A stretch of DNA of 64,000 bases from Sediminibacillus albus (GTDB lineage: Bacteria; Bacillota; Bacilli; Bacillales; Amphibacillaceae), in assembly GCF_900101125.1 (NCBI RefSeq), contig NZ_FNFL01000006.1:142905-206904 (forward strand), written 5' to 3'. Position 1 is the first letter of the stretch. Each line of letters begins with the position of its first letter. The notes under the pieces were generated by a model that worked only from the letters and a program-made list of their open reading frames with translations, was not told the origin of the DNA and searched no databases. Shown here piece by piece: positions 17,373 through 25,470 of this stretch. The translations under genes and the position numbers were made by a program.

Positions 17373-18005
17373 TCAGCTATTTATTGAATTCATTAACTGG
17401 AAGAAGTATTCAGGTTTATGAGTCTTATTTAGGTTATACCATGAGTGTAATGTATCTGGTGCAAATACATCTAATTTTTTCAGTACTTCCACCGCAAATT
17501 CCAGAGGAGCTATTCCTGATGCAGTAACTAAATTCGCATCAGATACCGCAGATCCCACCTCATAGAACCTTTCTCCTTTATAGTTAGGACATACCATTTT
17601 AGTGTATTCTAAATTATTACTTGTATGCTTTCTAGTATCTAAGTATCCCATATTCGCAAGGGCCTCAGTTGCACCACAAATTGCAGCAACAATAGTGCCA
17701 AGCTTTAAAGCTTGGCCAATTCTTTCCAAGATAGGTTGATGAATTTCTTCATTCCAAGTAGTACCTCCTGGTAAAATTAAAAGATCTTTACTCTCAAGAG
17801 TACATTCATCAATGAAAATATCTGGTTTTATGCTCAGTCCTCCCATAGTAGTAATCATTTCTTTATTAGCTCCTACTGTAATTACTTTTAAAGGTACTAA
17901 ATCTTTTTTGAAATATCTTCCTGAGTTTAGTTCAGCAATTAAATATCCATATTCCCAGTCCGACATTGTATTAAATACATATAGAAAAACTTTTTTTGTT
18001 TGCAT
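17373..18005 (-). CDS. DJ-1/PfpI family protein (class I glutamine amidotransferase-like)
   Basis: This 210-residue protein has the DJ-1/PfpI fold: a beta strand start (KKVFLYVFNTM), the segment LLILPGGTTW, and the nucleophile elbow AAICGATEALA with the conserved cysteine. Members act as glyoxalases, deglycases or chaperones, or are of unknown function. The ATG at 18005 follows GGAGTG; an upstream TTG would put the ribosome-binding site inside the frame. It lies downstream of a WYL regulator on the same strand, with a palindrome over its own promoter. The pair is cargo of the rpsD insertion. Confidence 0.85.
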   Translation of the reverse strand: MQTKKVFLYVFNTMSDWEYGYLIAELNSGRYFKKDLVPLKVITVGANKEMITTMGGLSIKPDIFIDECTLESKDLLILPGGTTWNEEIHQPILERIGQALKLGTIVAAICGATEALANMGYLDTRKHTSNNLEYTKMVCPNYKGERFYEVGSAVSDANLVTASGIAPLEFAVEVLKKLDVFAPDTLHSWYNLNKTHKPEYFFQLMNSINS

Positions 18006-18037
18006 CCAATAACACTCCAATCACAATTGATATAGCT

Positions 18038-18074
18038 ATTATAATATAACCTCCCTGACAGTTAACGTCAGGGA
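18038..18074 (-). promoter_or_regulatory. promoter with palindromic operator upstream of the DJ-1/PfpI gene
   Basis: Minus strand TATAAT (18043-18038) has a -35-like TTAACT (18065-18060) at 16 bases. The inverted repeat TCCCTGAC-N7-GTCAGGGA (18052-18074) spans the -35 and part of the spacer. It could be an operator, or a weak terminator for the upstream gene, but no T-run follows. Confidence 0.5.
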
Positions 18075-18079
18075 AGTTA

Positions 18080-19042
18080 TTATTCTTGATGAAATTTTAT
18101 TAATTCCGACAGAACTTCAATAAGTCTTTTCTTAAGACTTATTGGCTCAATAACTTTAATAGATTTATTGTACGGTAAAAGTAAATAAGGTACATATGTA
18201 TGTATCATATCTTTTTCAAGATGAAAAACTGCTTGGTTTGAAGTCCGTTCTTGTAAATAATGTCCTAAAAACCAATGTTGGCAAATATCAGCCAATACAC
18301 TTTTATCCCCATTAATAACCAAAGAAATAATCCCTTCCTTATCTTCTATAGTTGGAAGAAGATTTTTTATAAAAAAGTCACGTGCCGGAAAATTTTCTGG
18401 CCGGTTAAACTTATTTTCGGTTAGCATTAGACTTTCAATTCGATCTACTCTAAAACTACGGATATCATTTCTAAGATGACAAAATCCAATCATATACCAC
18501 TTATTATTCCAATAGATAATTCTGTACGGATCGACCAATCTATAATTTAATTGCTTTTCGCCACTTTTATGGTAAAGAATTTTTACTGAGTACCCGTCAG
18601 CTAAGGCCTGCTCCAACTCCTTCAAAGAAGATTCCATAGAGAGAGAACTTAATCGACTTATTACTTCAAGACTAGTTAAATGTTGGTTTATCTTTGTTTC
18701 CTGCTCTTGATTTGAGTATTTACTTAGTTTTGAAATGGCCCTATTTAGTGCTTCACCTCCATAATATCCGGCTTCTTCTGCAAAAACAGCAGCGTGAAAT
18801 AGTGAAGTTTGCTCCTCAAAATCAAAAAAAAGAGGAGCCTCAATAAAATTGTTCAATAAAGTGTATCCACCGTTATGTCCTGGTTCTGAAATTATAGGTA
18901 CGCCACTTGTTGAAATTGTATCAATATAACGATACACAGTCCTTATATTAATTTCTAACTTTTCCGAAATTTGTTTTGCAGTAATTTTTTCACCTGAACG
19001 AAGCATCCATAGAATTGCTAACATATTGTCAATTTTAGGCAT
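18080..19042 (-). CDS. YafY-type transcriptional regulator (HTH + WYL domains)
   Basis: This 320-residue regulator has an N-terminal helix-turn-helix (KITAKQISEKLEINIRTVYR, about residues 19-38), a central region including the WYL-type sensor (YRLVDPYRIIYWNNKWYMIG, about 167-186) and a C-terminal WCX-like end (VIEPISLKKRLIEVL). WYL domains sense small ligands or nucleic acids; here the effector is unknown. It lies directly upstream of the DJ-1/PfpI gene, and such pairs are common, so it may control that gene through the intervening palindrome (inference). The start is the ATG at 19042, after GAGGTGG. Confidence 0.88.
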   Translation of the reverse strand: MPKIDNMLAILWMLRSGEKITAKQISEKLEINIRTVYRYIDTISTSGVPIISEPGHNGGYTLLNNFIEAPLFFDFEEQTSLFHAAVFAEEAGYYGGEALNRAISKLSKYSNQEQETKINQHLTSLEVISRLSSLSMESSLKELEQALADGYSVKILYHKSGEKQLNYRLVDPYRIIYWNNKWYMIGFCHLRNDIRSFRVDRIESLMLTENKFNRPENFPARDFFIKNLLPTIEDKEGIISLVINGDKSVLADICQHWFLGHYLQERTSNQAVFHLEKDMIHTYVPYLLLPYNKSIKVIEPISLKKRLIEVLSELIKFHQE

Positions 19043-19243
19043 GTAATTCCACCTCTATATATATAATTAATAACCATCTTACAATACCATATATTTCAAA
19101 TATTATAATATTGAGCAATCCCCTTATTCCATTAAATGGCCCTATACTTGAACATGAGAGAGATGAGTGTACTAAGCAAACACACTAGTTTGTTTTAGTA
19201 TAAGTTACTTCACAAATATACAAGAGCATCTATTTTGCTTTAA

Positions 19244-19489
19244 AAGCATGTCCTCGATAATCTACATTGCTTTAATGAACAATATTCACTTGATTGGGAC
19301 GACATGGAAGAAAACTATTTATTTCATTGGGATATATCAATGGATCCAGTTATCCCATATATTTTGGGATACTCTATTGAAAATTATAGAAATGCTATAA
19401 ATGTATCTCAAAGGCACCTTATCACAATCCATTACCGAAGACATCAAGTAGAAGGAGAAGGTTGGAATCTATGTTTATTTGGCTGTTAA
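19244..19489 (+). other. open frame of uncertain coding status
   Basis: An 81-codon open stretch, with its only ATG at 19304, has an acidic and aromatic-rich composition (DWDDMEENYLFHWDISMDP). No ribosome-binding site precedes the ATG and I recognise no family. It may be the tail of a decayed gene of the inserted element. The surrounding gap 19043-19776 otherwise shows only the terminator below. Confidence 0.2.
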
Positions 19490-19639
19490 CAAACCTATTG
19501 AATTGAAACAAACATCAATAATATAATAATTAGCTGTTTCTTTTATAAAATTTAGTACATGGTGTTTTTTCTCTTTCTTTATAACAACTCTTGCACTTCA
19601 ACTTGTGTTTCTTAGGGATTCTAAATACTAGAAGTGTAA

Positions 19640-19683
19640 AGAAAAAAAGATGAAGATTAGCTTTAATCTTCGTCTTTTTTTAT
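19640..19683 (+). terminator. strong terminator within the inserted element
   Basis: AAAGATGAAGATTA and TAATCTTCGTCTTT form a long stem followed by TTTTATT. It ends no intact gene now, which supports decay of a plus-strand gene before it. Confidence 0.65.
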
Positions 19684-19753
19684 TACTGGAATAACATCAA
19701 TAAATTATAAAAGCATAAATTTAGATACCGGTAATTTACATTTTTACCTAAAA

Positions 19754-19783
19754 TAGGAAATACTAGGAAATACTAGGAAATAC
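19754..19783 (+). repeat. three tandem copies of a 10-base unit
   Basis: TAGGAAATAC is repeated three times exactly, ending at the start of the right-end integrase-like frame. Confidence 0.8.
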
Positions 19784-19866
19784 ACCACAAGGACTTAGAA
19801 GAAGAAACAGTTCAGCTATTCTCTGAAAGTTTAGGTGGGGCCAAAAGTGGGGCCAATTCTGAATAA
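19777..19866 (+). pseudogene. integrase C-terminal remnant near the right repeat
   Basis: A 29-residue frame after a stop reads HHKDLEEETVQLFSESLGG and ends GAKSGANSE. This resembles the end of tyrosine recombinases of Gram-positive prophages, whose genes usually finish next to their attachment site. It lies 40 bases from the repeat, as expected for a truncated int gene. Confidence 0.45.
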
Positions 19867-19905
19867 CATCTATATAAACATTGATACGTCAAGGGTTGAG
19901 TGGAA

Positions 19906-19929
19906 CGTTGAATTCTACTCTCGTTAATC
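19906..19929 (+). repeat. right attachment repeat (attR-like)
   Basis: This is an exact copy of the last 24 bases spanning the rpsD stop (16205-16228), but with no rpsD coding sequence before it. Confidence 0.75.
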
Positions 19930-19940
19930 GTCAGTTAATG

Positions 19941-19978
19941 AAAAAAGCTTGGCATAAATGCCAAGCTTTTATTTTTTT
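19941..19978 (+). terminator. original rpsD terminator, displaced
   Basis: AAAAGCTTGGCAT / ATGCCAAGCTTTT followed by ATTTTTTT, beginning 12 bases after the right repeat. Without the insertion it would end rpsD. Confidence 0.8.
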
Positions 19979-20045
19979 CAGGCTGTCGGGGAAGTCCCGT
20001 CAGCCCTCTCTTTGTCTACTTTCCGAACTTCGATTGTTTCGTGTG

Positions 20046-20080
20046 TTATAAAAACGGCTGCCCTTCTATGGACAGCCGTT
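20046..20080 (-). terminator. terminator of tyrS
   Basis: ACGGCTG / CAGCCGT stem, followed on the minus strand by TTTTATAAC. Confidence 0.75.
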
Positions 20081-20083
20081 CTT

Positions 20084-21355
20084 TTATTCAAACCGGATGA
20101 GAAAATATTTCTTCTTTCCTCTTCTAATAATCGTGAATTTGTCATCGATGCGTTCTTCTGAACCTATCATCTTGTCCAACTCCTGATGTCGCTCGCCATT
20201 GATGTAAATTGCTCCGTTTTTAACATCTTCTCTCGCCTGGCGCTTCGAGGATGAAATGCCTGCTTCTACTAGCAGTTCAACAATATTGGCATCTTCCTTC
20301 TGTTTATGATAGGAAGGCACGTCCTTAAAGCCTTGTTCAATTTCTGTCCCGTTAAGCGACTTAATATCACCGCTAAACAATGCGCTTGATATCCTTTTTG
20401 CCTCTTCCAGTGCTTCACGCCCATGGACCATTTCAGTCATTTCTTCGGCAAGTCTCGTATGGGCCGTCCGTTTTTCCGGTGCTGTCTGTAACTCTTGTTC
20501 CAGGCCAGAAACTTCATTCTTGTCCAGGAAGGTAAAGTAGTTGATAAACTTCAGCACATCACGATCGTCTGTGTTGATCCAGAACTGGTAAAATTCATAA
20601 GGCGATGTCTTCTCCGGATCAAGCCAGATAGCGCCGCCGGCTGTTTTCCCGAATTTGGTGCCGTCTGCTTTAGTAATTAACGGCATTGTCAGACCGTACA
20701 CTTTTGCCTCTTCTTCCTGCTCACTGCGGGTCCGGCGGATTAATTCCATTCCAGCGGTAATATTTCCCCACTGGTCACTGCCGCCGATTTGGAGCGTGCA
20801 GTTCTCCTTCTCATAAAGATTTTGAAAGTCCAATGATTGTAAAATCATGTAGCTGAATTCAGTAAAGGATATGCCATGCTGGATTCTTGATTCTACTGAT
20901 TCTTTGGCAAGCATATAATTAATGCCAAAATGCTTACCTGTATCCCTTAAAAAGTCAATAATTGTCATTTTGGATAGCCATTCAAAATTATTCCGGGCTA
21001 CGGCTGCATTTTCTCCCTGCTCAAAATCGAGTAGTTTTGCAAGCTGGGCTTCAATTTTTTCACTGAACCCTTTCACTACGTCCGTTTCATTCAAAGCTCT
21101 TTCAGTAGATCTTCCGCTTGGATCACCAATTAACCCTGTTCCACCCCCAATTAATGCAATCGGACGATGGCCGGCACGCTGGAACCTCTTTAACATTAAA
21201 ACAGGAAGTAAATGGCCGATATGAAGGCTGTCAGCAGTTGGATCGAAGCCACAATAAAGTGTTACAACGTTTTCCTGCAAATGTTTCTTAATCCCTGTAT
21301 CGTCCGTTGTTTGGTGAATCAAACCTCTCTCTTGCAAATCCTGTAATATATCCAT
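20084..21355 (-). CDS. tyrS: tyrosyl-tRNA synthetase
   Basis: This enzyme charges tRNA-Tyr. The 423-residue class I enzyme shows the HIGH signature (DSLHIGHLLP, about residues 43-52), the KMSKS-equivalent KFGKT (about 230) and a C-terminal S4-like RNA-binding domain (SSKRQAREDVKNGAIYINGE, about residues 363-382). I chose ATG 21355 behind AAAGGAGCAGGG; the open frame upstream of it runs into the T-box terminator. It is controlled by the T-box leader immediately upstream. In B. subtilis tyrS is the neighbour of rpsD; here the integrated element separates them. Confidence 0.97.
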   Translation of the reverse strand: MDILQDLQERGLIHQTTDDTGIKKHLQENVVTLYCGFDPTADSLHIGHLLPVLMLKRFQRAGHRPIALIGGGTGLIGDPSGRSTERALNETDVVKGFSEKIEAQLAKLLDFEQGENAAVARNNFEWLSKMTIIDFLRDTGKHFGINYMLAKESVESRIQHGISFTEFSYMILQSLDFQNLYEKENCTLQIGGSDQWGNITAGMELIRRTRSEQEEEAKVYGLTMPLITKADGTKFGKTAGGAIWLDPEKTSPYEFYQFWINTDDRDVLKFINYFTFLDKNEVSGLEQELQTAPEKRTAHTRLAEEMTEMVHGREALEEAKRISSALFSGDIKSLNGTEIEQGFKDVPSYHKQKEDANIVELLVEAGISSSKRQAREDVKNGAIYINGERHQELDKMIGSEERIDDKFTIIRRGKKKYFLIRFE

Positions 21356-21395
21356 CTTACCCTGCTCCTTTTTCGTTTTGGCTGTATTATCTAGA

Positions 21396-21622
21396 GAACA
21401 AAAAAACTCCTCCCATAAAAAGGGACGAGTTGCTCGCGGTACCACCCTTGTTGCATTTTAAAAAATGCCACTTGATCAGTAACGGCCAGGCCAGCCGTCT
21501 TCCACTTTCATGGAAGAAGCTCAGGAGTGTAATTCGCAATTAATTATGTACTGCCTTCCAGCAACCGGCAGCTCTCTGTCAACAGGGAATCAATCTGCTA
21601 CTATATTCCATCTTCGCTTATC
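21396..21622 (-). ncRNA. T-box leader of tyrS (tyrosine-specific)
   Basis: The minus strand contains the T-box sequence AGGGTGGTACCGCG in the antiterminator region, then a terminator (ACTCGTCCC / GGGAGGAGT with TTTTTTT). Upstream lie the Stem I elements, with a TAC tyrosine specifier in GAATTACACTCC (TAC at 21531-21529). Uncharged tRNA-Tyr should promote readthrough into tyrS. Confidence 0.93.
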
Positions 21623-21748
21623 TATTTACAATTTTAAAATTTTTGTATTTCTTATGGAGTGATTTTTTTCTAATGATACATTAATACCATATAATTTAAG
21701 GAAATGCAATAAAAGACAGTATAAAAACTGTGTCCAAGTTGACTGCTA

Positions 21749-21757
21749 TGCTATAAT
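21749..21757 (+). promoter_or_regulatory. extended -10 promoter of the PBP gene
   Basis: TGCTATAAT provides a TGn extension and a perfect TATAAT, 28 bases before the start codon. No good -35 at 17 bases. Confidence 0.5.
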
Positions 21758-21784
21758 ATAGATTGATATTTAGGAGGTTTTGCA

Positions 21785-24700
21785 GTGAATTATAAAAATT
21801 TTGCGGACAAATATATAGATAAAGTAAAAGAACTCTGGCACAAAGGGAAAATTCAAAAAAGTTTTCGAATCACTTATGACGTCGTCTGGAATGTTGTCCT
21901 TTTTTTTCTCATTGTTGGCTGTATTGGGCTTTTCTTTGCGGGAGGTACTGGCGCAGGCTACTTTGCTTCCCTTGTCAAAGACGAACCGGTTAGATCTTCT
22001 GCTGATATGCGGGAAGAAATCTATAATTATGAAGAAACATCGGAATTATATTTTGCAGATAATAAATACTTAGGAAACATTCGTTCAGATCTTTATAGAG
22101 AAGAAACAACTTTAGAAAAAGTATCCGACCACGTAGAGAATGCAATCATAGCTACAGAGGACTCCTATTTCGAAACGCATAACGGAGTAGTCCCAAAGGC
22201 AATTCTCAGAGCGATCTTTCAAGAAGCAACCAATTCATCTGTAAAAACCGGTGGAAGTACTCTGACTCAACAATTAATCAAAAACCAAATATTGACGAAC
22301 GAGGTTTCCTTTGAAAGGAAGGCAAAAGAAATATTGCTGGCCATGAGGCTGGAAAAATCTCTAACGAAAGATGAAATATTAGAAGCTTATTTGAATATTG
22401 TACCATTTGGAAGAGATGCTTCAGGCAACAATATTGCTGGTATTGAAACAGCGGCCCAAGGGATTTTCGGGATTGATGCTAGTGAAGTTAATTTGCCACA
22501 AGCGGCATACCTTGCAGGACTTCCTCAAAGTCCCTCCTACTATACTCCATTTACCAATGGAGGCGAACAGAAAAGCGAGGAAGCGATCCAGCCTGGATTA
22601 AATCGGATGCAGTCGGTACTGAGCCGGATGCTTGAAGCTGGCTATATAACGGAAGAAGAATACAAGAAAGCGTCAGCATATGATATAACAGCAGACTTTA
22701 CAGAACCGACCAAAACCCCCTTAGATCAATATCCTTATTTAACAAATGAGGTGGAAGAAAGAGCTAAAGAAATTATCACACTGCAACTGGCAGAACAAGA
22801 TGGCTATACGGAAGAAGATATAAAAAATAACGAGTCCTTACGTGAAGAATACCGTATTCTTGCAGACCGTAATTTACGGAGAAGCGGTTATAAAATCCAT
22901 ACTACGATAAATAAAGAAATCTATGATGAATTTCAAAGAATAGGAAAAGAATACGATAATTACGGTCCTGACAAACCGGAAACCATTATTGACCCAAAGA
23001 CTGGCGAAGAAACAACCATTATGGAACCTGTACAGGCAGCTGGAATGCTGATTGAAAATAAAACGGGAAAGATTATAAGTTTTCTTGGCGGCAGAGGCTA
23101 TGATACTTCTGAAGTTAACCATGCCACTGATACGGTAAGAAATAACGGTAGTACAATGAAACCGTTATTGGTATACGGCCCTGCCATGGAAGCCGGTGCC
23201 ATCCAGCCGGGCTCCGTTGTACTGGATGTCCACCTTAATCAAAAATATCCACAACTCCCTAGGAATTGGCCTAAAAACTATTCAGGGAATTACCATGGAC
23301 TAGTTACTGCCAGAGAAGCACTCAAAAAATCTTACAACATACCAGCAGTGACTACTTATACAGAAATAATCGATAGTGATCCTGCTGCAAATTATTTAGA
23401 AAAAATGGGTTTTACATCCTTAACAGCTGAAGATCACACCAATGCTTCACTTGCGATAGGTTCCATGGGCAAAGGTGTAACAGTTGAAGAGAATACCAAT
23501 GCTTTTTCCACCTTCGGAAACAATGGTAAATTTGTCGATGCTTATATGATTGAAAAGATTGAAACAAATGAAGGCGAAGTACTTTTTGAGCATGAAACCA
23601 AAGAAGTTGAGGTCTTCTCACCTCAGACGAATTATCTCACAGTTGATATGATGAGAGACGTACTAAACAGTGGTACAGCTACTTATACTCAATCCCGCTT
23701 AACTAATAAAGGTGTAGATTGGGCTGGTAAAACTGGTACATCGGTCGATTGGTGGGATGCCTGGTTTGTTGCAACCAATCCTAATGTGACCATGGGTAGC
23801 TGGATTGGCTACGACACCCCGAAAGAGCTCACTTGTAATTCGCAGTATCCTTGTAGTACAGGATACAGCAATCGTAATATCGGTCTATGGTCGGAATTGG
23901 TAAATGCAGCAACAAAAATTGACCCTGAGCTTATGGCTCCGGAAAACAACTTCAGCAGACCAGATGGCATCCAGGAGAGATCTTTCTGCCGCACATCGGG
24001 AATGAAGCCATCTGACCTTTGCCAGGACATTGGTTTAGTCAGCTCTGATATCTTTAATGCTAAATATACTCCGGCTAAGGAAGATAATAGTCTTGTCAGT
24101 GGTAACTTTGTCAAAATAGATGGCAAAACGGTTGCTGCTGGAAAAAATACCCCTTCCGAGTTTACTAGCGGAGATGGCGTTTCATTTAATGCTGACTGGC
24201 TGAAGGAAACGATGTACAATACGCTCAGTGATTTATCCCTGTTAAGGCCAAGAGGTGCTAGCGGTGGATGGGATGATATTGCTTTTACCTCGGGAGATAA
24301 AAGGTCTTCTGATATTAAAGATGATGGGAAAGCGCCAAGTGCACCTGGCTCCCTCTCAAATAGCGGGAAAAACCTGAAATGGAAGAAGTCATCAAGTAAT
24401 GACGTAGTAGGTTACCGAATCTTCCGCGCCGATCGGTCTGGCGGATCTTTCAGCTTGATAGGCAATACTACCGATACTAGCTTTAAGGTTCCAAGCAATG
24501 GTGCTGTCTATCATGTGAAAGCTGTAGACTACTTTGGCAGAGAATCATCAGCTTCAAAAACAATACAAATCGGCGATATCAAGGAAGACGATGATTCAAA
24601 GAAAAACAAGGAACGCAAGGATGAAAAGAACCAGGAAGATGAAGAAGAAGAAGAGCAAGAACAGGAAGAGGATGATTCTTCCAATTCCGATGAAGAGGAA

Positions 24701-24796
24701 CAAACAGACGAAGGTAGTGGTTCTTCGGACGAGGAAACACCAAACGATGATGAGGCCAACGAAGAAGAAAGTGGTCAACAAGGCGATCAGGAATAA
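21785..24796 (+). CDS. class A penicillin-binding protein with FN3 domain and acidic tail
   Basis: This bifunctional peptidoglycan polymerase/cross-linker has 1003 residues. A cytoplasmic basic stretch is followed by one transmembrane segment (about 34-57), the GT51 glycosyltransferase domain with catalytic EDSYF (E125) and GGSTLTQQ (157-163), the transpeptidase domain with STMK (about 456-459), SYN and KTGTS (about 649-653), then a fibronectin type III-like domain (about 848-932) and a 70-residue highly acidic tail. The order matches PBP1A of Firmicutes (PonA family). The GTG start follows TAGGAGG with good spacing. It is monocistronic with its own promoter and terminator. Position between tyrS and acuA differs from B. 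subtilis. Confidence 0.93.
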   Translation: MNYKNFADKYIDKVKELWHKGKIQKSFRITYDVVWNVVLFFLIVGCIGLFFAGGTGAGYFASLVKDEPVRSSADMREEIYNYEETSELYFADNKYLGNIRSDLYREETTLEKVSDHVENAIIATEDSYFETHNGVVPKAILRAIFQEATNSSVKTGGSTLTQQLIKNQILTNEVSFERKAKEILLAMRLEKSLTKDEILEAYLNIVPFGRDASGNNIAGIETAAQGIFGIDASEVNLPQAAYLAGLPQSPSYYTPFTNGGEQKSEEAIQPGLNRMQSVLSRMLEAGYITEEEYKKASAYDITADFTEPTKTPLDQYPYLTNEVEERAKEIITLQLAEQDGYTEEDIKNNESLREEYRILADRNLRRSGYKIHTTINKEIYDEFQRIGKEYDNYGPDKPETIIDPKTGEETTIMEPVQAAGMLIENKTGKIISFLGGRGYDTSEVNHATDTVRNNGSTMKPLLVYGPAMEAGAIQPGSVVLDVHLNQKYPQLPRNWPKNYSGNYHGLVTAREALKKSYNIPAVTTYTEIIDSDPAANYLEKMGFTSLTAEDHTNASLAIGSMGKGVTVEENTNAFSTFGNNGKFVDAYMIEKIETNEGEVLFEHETKEVEVFSPQTNYLTVDMMRDVLNSGTATYTQSRLTNKGVDWAGKTGTSVDWWDAWFVATNPNVTMGSWIGYDTPKELTCNSQYPCSTGYSNRNIGLWSELVNAATKIDPELMAPENNFSRPDGIQERSFCRTSGMKPSDLCQDIGLVSSDIFNAKYTPAKEDNSLVSGNFVKIDGKTVAAGKNTPSEFTSGDGVSFNADWLKETMYNTLSDLSLLRPRGASGGWDDIAFTSGDKRSSDIKDDGKAPSAPGSLSNSGKNLKWKKSSSNDVVGYRIFRADRSGGSFSLIGNTTDTSFKVPSNGAVYHVKAVDYFGRESSASKTIQIGDIKEDDDSKKNKERKDEKNQEDEEEEEQEQEEDDSSNSDEEEQTDEGSGSSDEETPNDDEANEEESGQQGDQE

Positions 24797-24861
24797 ATGA
24801 GAACCCCTTGCGAAAAGGGAGGGGACTGAAAAGCTGAAGCTCTATGATAGGTAGAATTTTA

Positions 24862-24908
24862 AAAAAGCGGTCTGTGTGGGATTTTATTTCCATACAGACC
24901 GCTTTTCG
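24862..24908 (+). terminator. terminator of the PBP gene
   Basis: AAAGCGGTCTGTGTGG / CCATACAGACCGCTTTT stem, ending in CTTTTCG. Confidence 0.75.
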
Positions 24909-24949
24909 TCTAACTTCAAGAGGTTTGTGCCCTCTATTCCTTCATTCGT

Positions 24950-25295
24950 TTAACGATCTGTTTCATTTGCCGTGAAAAATCGCCATTGCCCCTTGAATGC
25001 ACATCCTTCGAGATTCGAAGTTGAGGCGATCTCATATCCGTGTCTATGCTTCCATTCGCTGTTTTTTAATTGGCCTCTGTTGCTTCCGCGAAGGGCAATC
25101 GGTGGTGACACCTGCAGGAACAGCACGAGCCGAAGTTCCACTTGGTCAAGTGATCTTCTTGACCAAGTTAGTTGAGGCCGTGCTCGCGGCAAGCGTCGAC
25201 CGACAAGCTGTTCGTGAAATCAACAACAAACGTTGACAGCCCATTTAGACTAAAAAGGACTTTTTCAGGGGCCTCGCGAAAAGCAAGGGGGTTTT
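24950..25295. repeat. GC-richer intergenic repeat-like region
   Basis: This non-coding stretch resembles the dispersed intergenic elements common in Bacillaceae (CCTGCAGGAACAGCACGAGC, GAGGCCGTGCTCGCGG). It contains a perfect 10-bp hairpin CTTGGTCAAG / CTTGACCAAG (25141-25167). Open frames across it on both strands lack ribosome-binding sites. In B. subtilis acsA lies here, divergent from acuA. Confidence 0.5.
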
Positions 25296-25407
25296 TCTAA
25301 GCAATAACATGTTCCAATCAATATAATAGTAGACCAAACCGTTTGATAAACGAGCATTGATATCCCTATTCCCCCGCTGACCGTTTTTCTAGTTAACTTT
25401 GCCCTTG

Positions 25408-25436
25408 TTTCCATCGTTTCTTATTTCCTGTATAAT
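25408..25436 (+). promoter_or_regulatory. candidate promoter of acuABC
   Basis: TTTCCA (25408-25413) and a perfect TATAAT (25431-25436) are 17 bases apart, 35 bases before the acuA start. Confidence 0.5.
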
Positions 25437-25470
25437 ATTTAAAGAACGAGATTCCATAGGTGGTGTAATC

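Larger units (their letters stand above)
16205..19929. mobile_element. degenerate integrative element inserted at rpsD 3' end
   Basis: About 3.7 kb lies between two exact 24-base copies of the rpsD terminus. Inside are a replacement terminator hairpin, a 5'-truncated IS110-type transposase, a DJ-1/PfpI gene, a WYL regulator, unassigned AT-rich DNA, and short frames at both ends that look like integrase C-termini. No complete integrase is left, so the element appears immobile. Just beyond the right repeat stands a second strong terminator that fits as the original rpsD terminator, and tyrS follows, the B. subtilis neighbour of rpsD. Visually the inside is more AT-rich than the flanks. Confidence 0.7.

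Noticed and set aside
19754..19783. CRISPR-like short repeats
   Set aside because: Three contiguous 10-base units without spacers; no cas genes in the window.
24529..24893. Several frames opposite or overlapping the PBP tail
   Set aside because: Shadows of the low-complexity acidic tail (GAA/GAT codons).
24997..25236. 79-codon plus-strand frame before acuA
   Set aside because: Lies in a repeat-like intergenic element with an internal hairpin; no ribosome-binding site.
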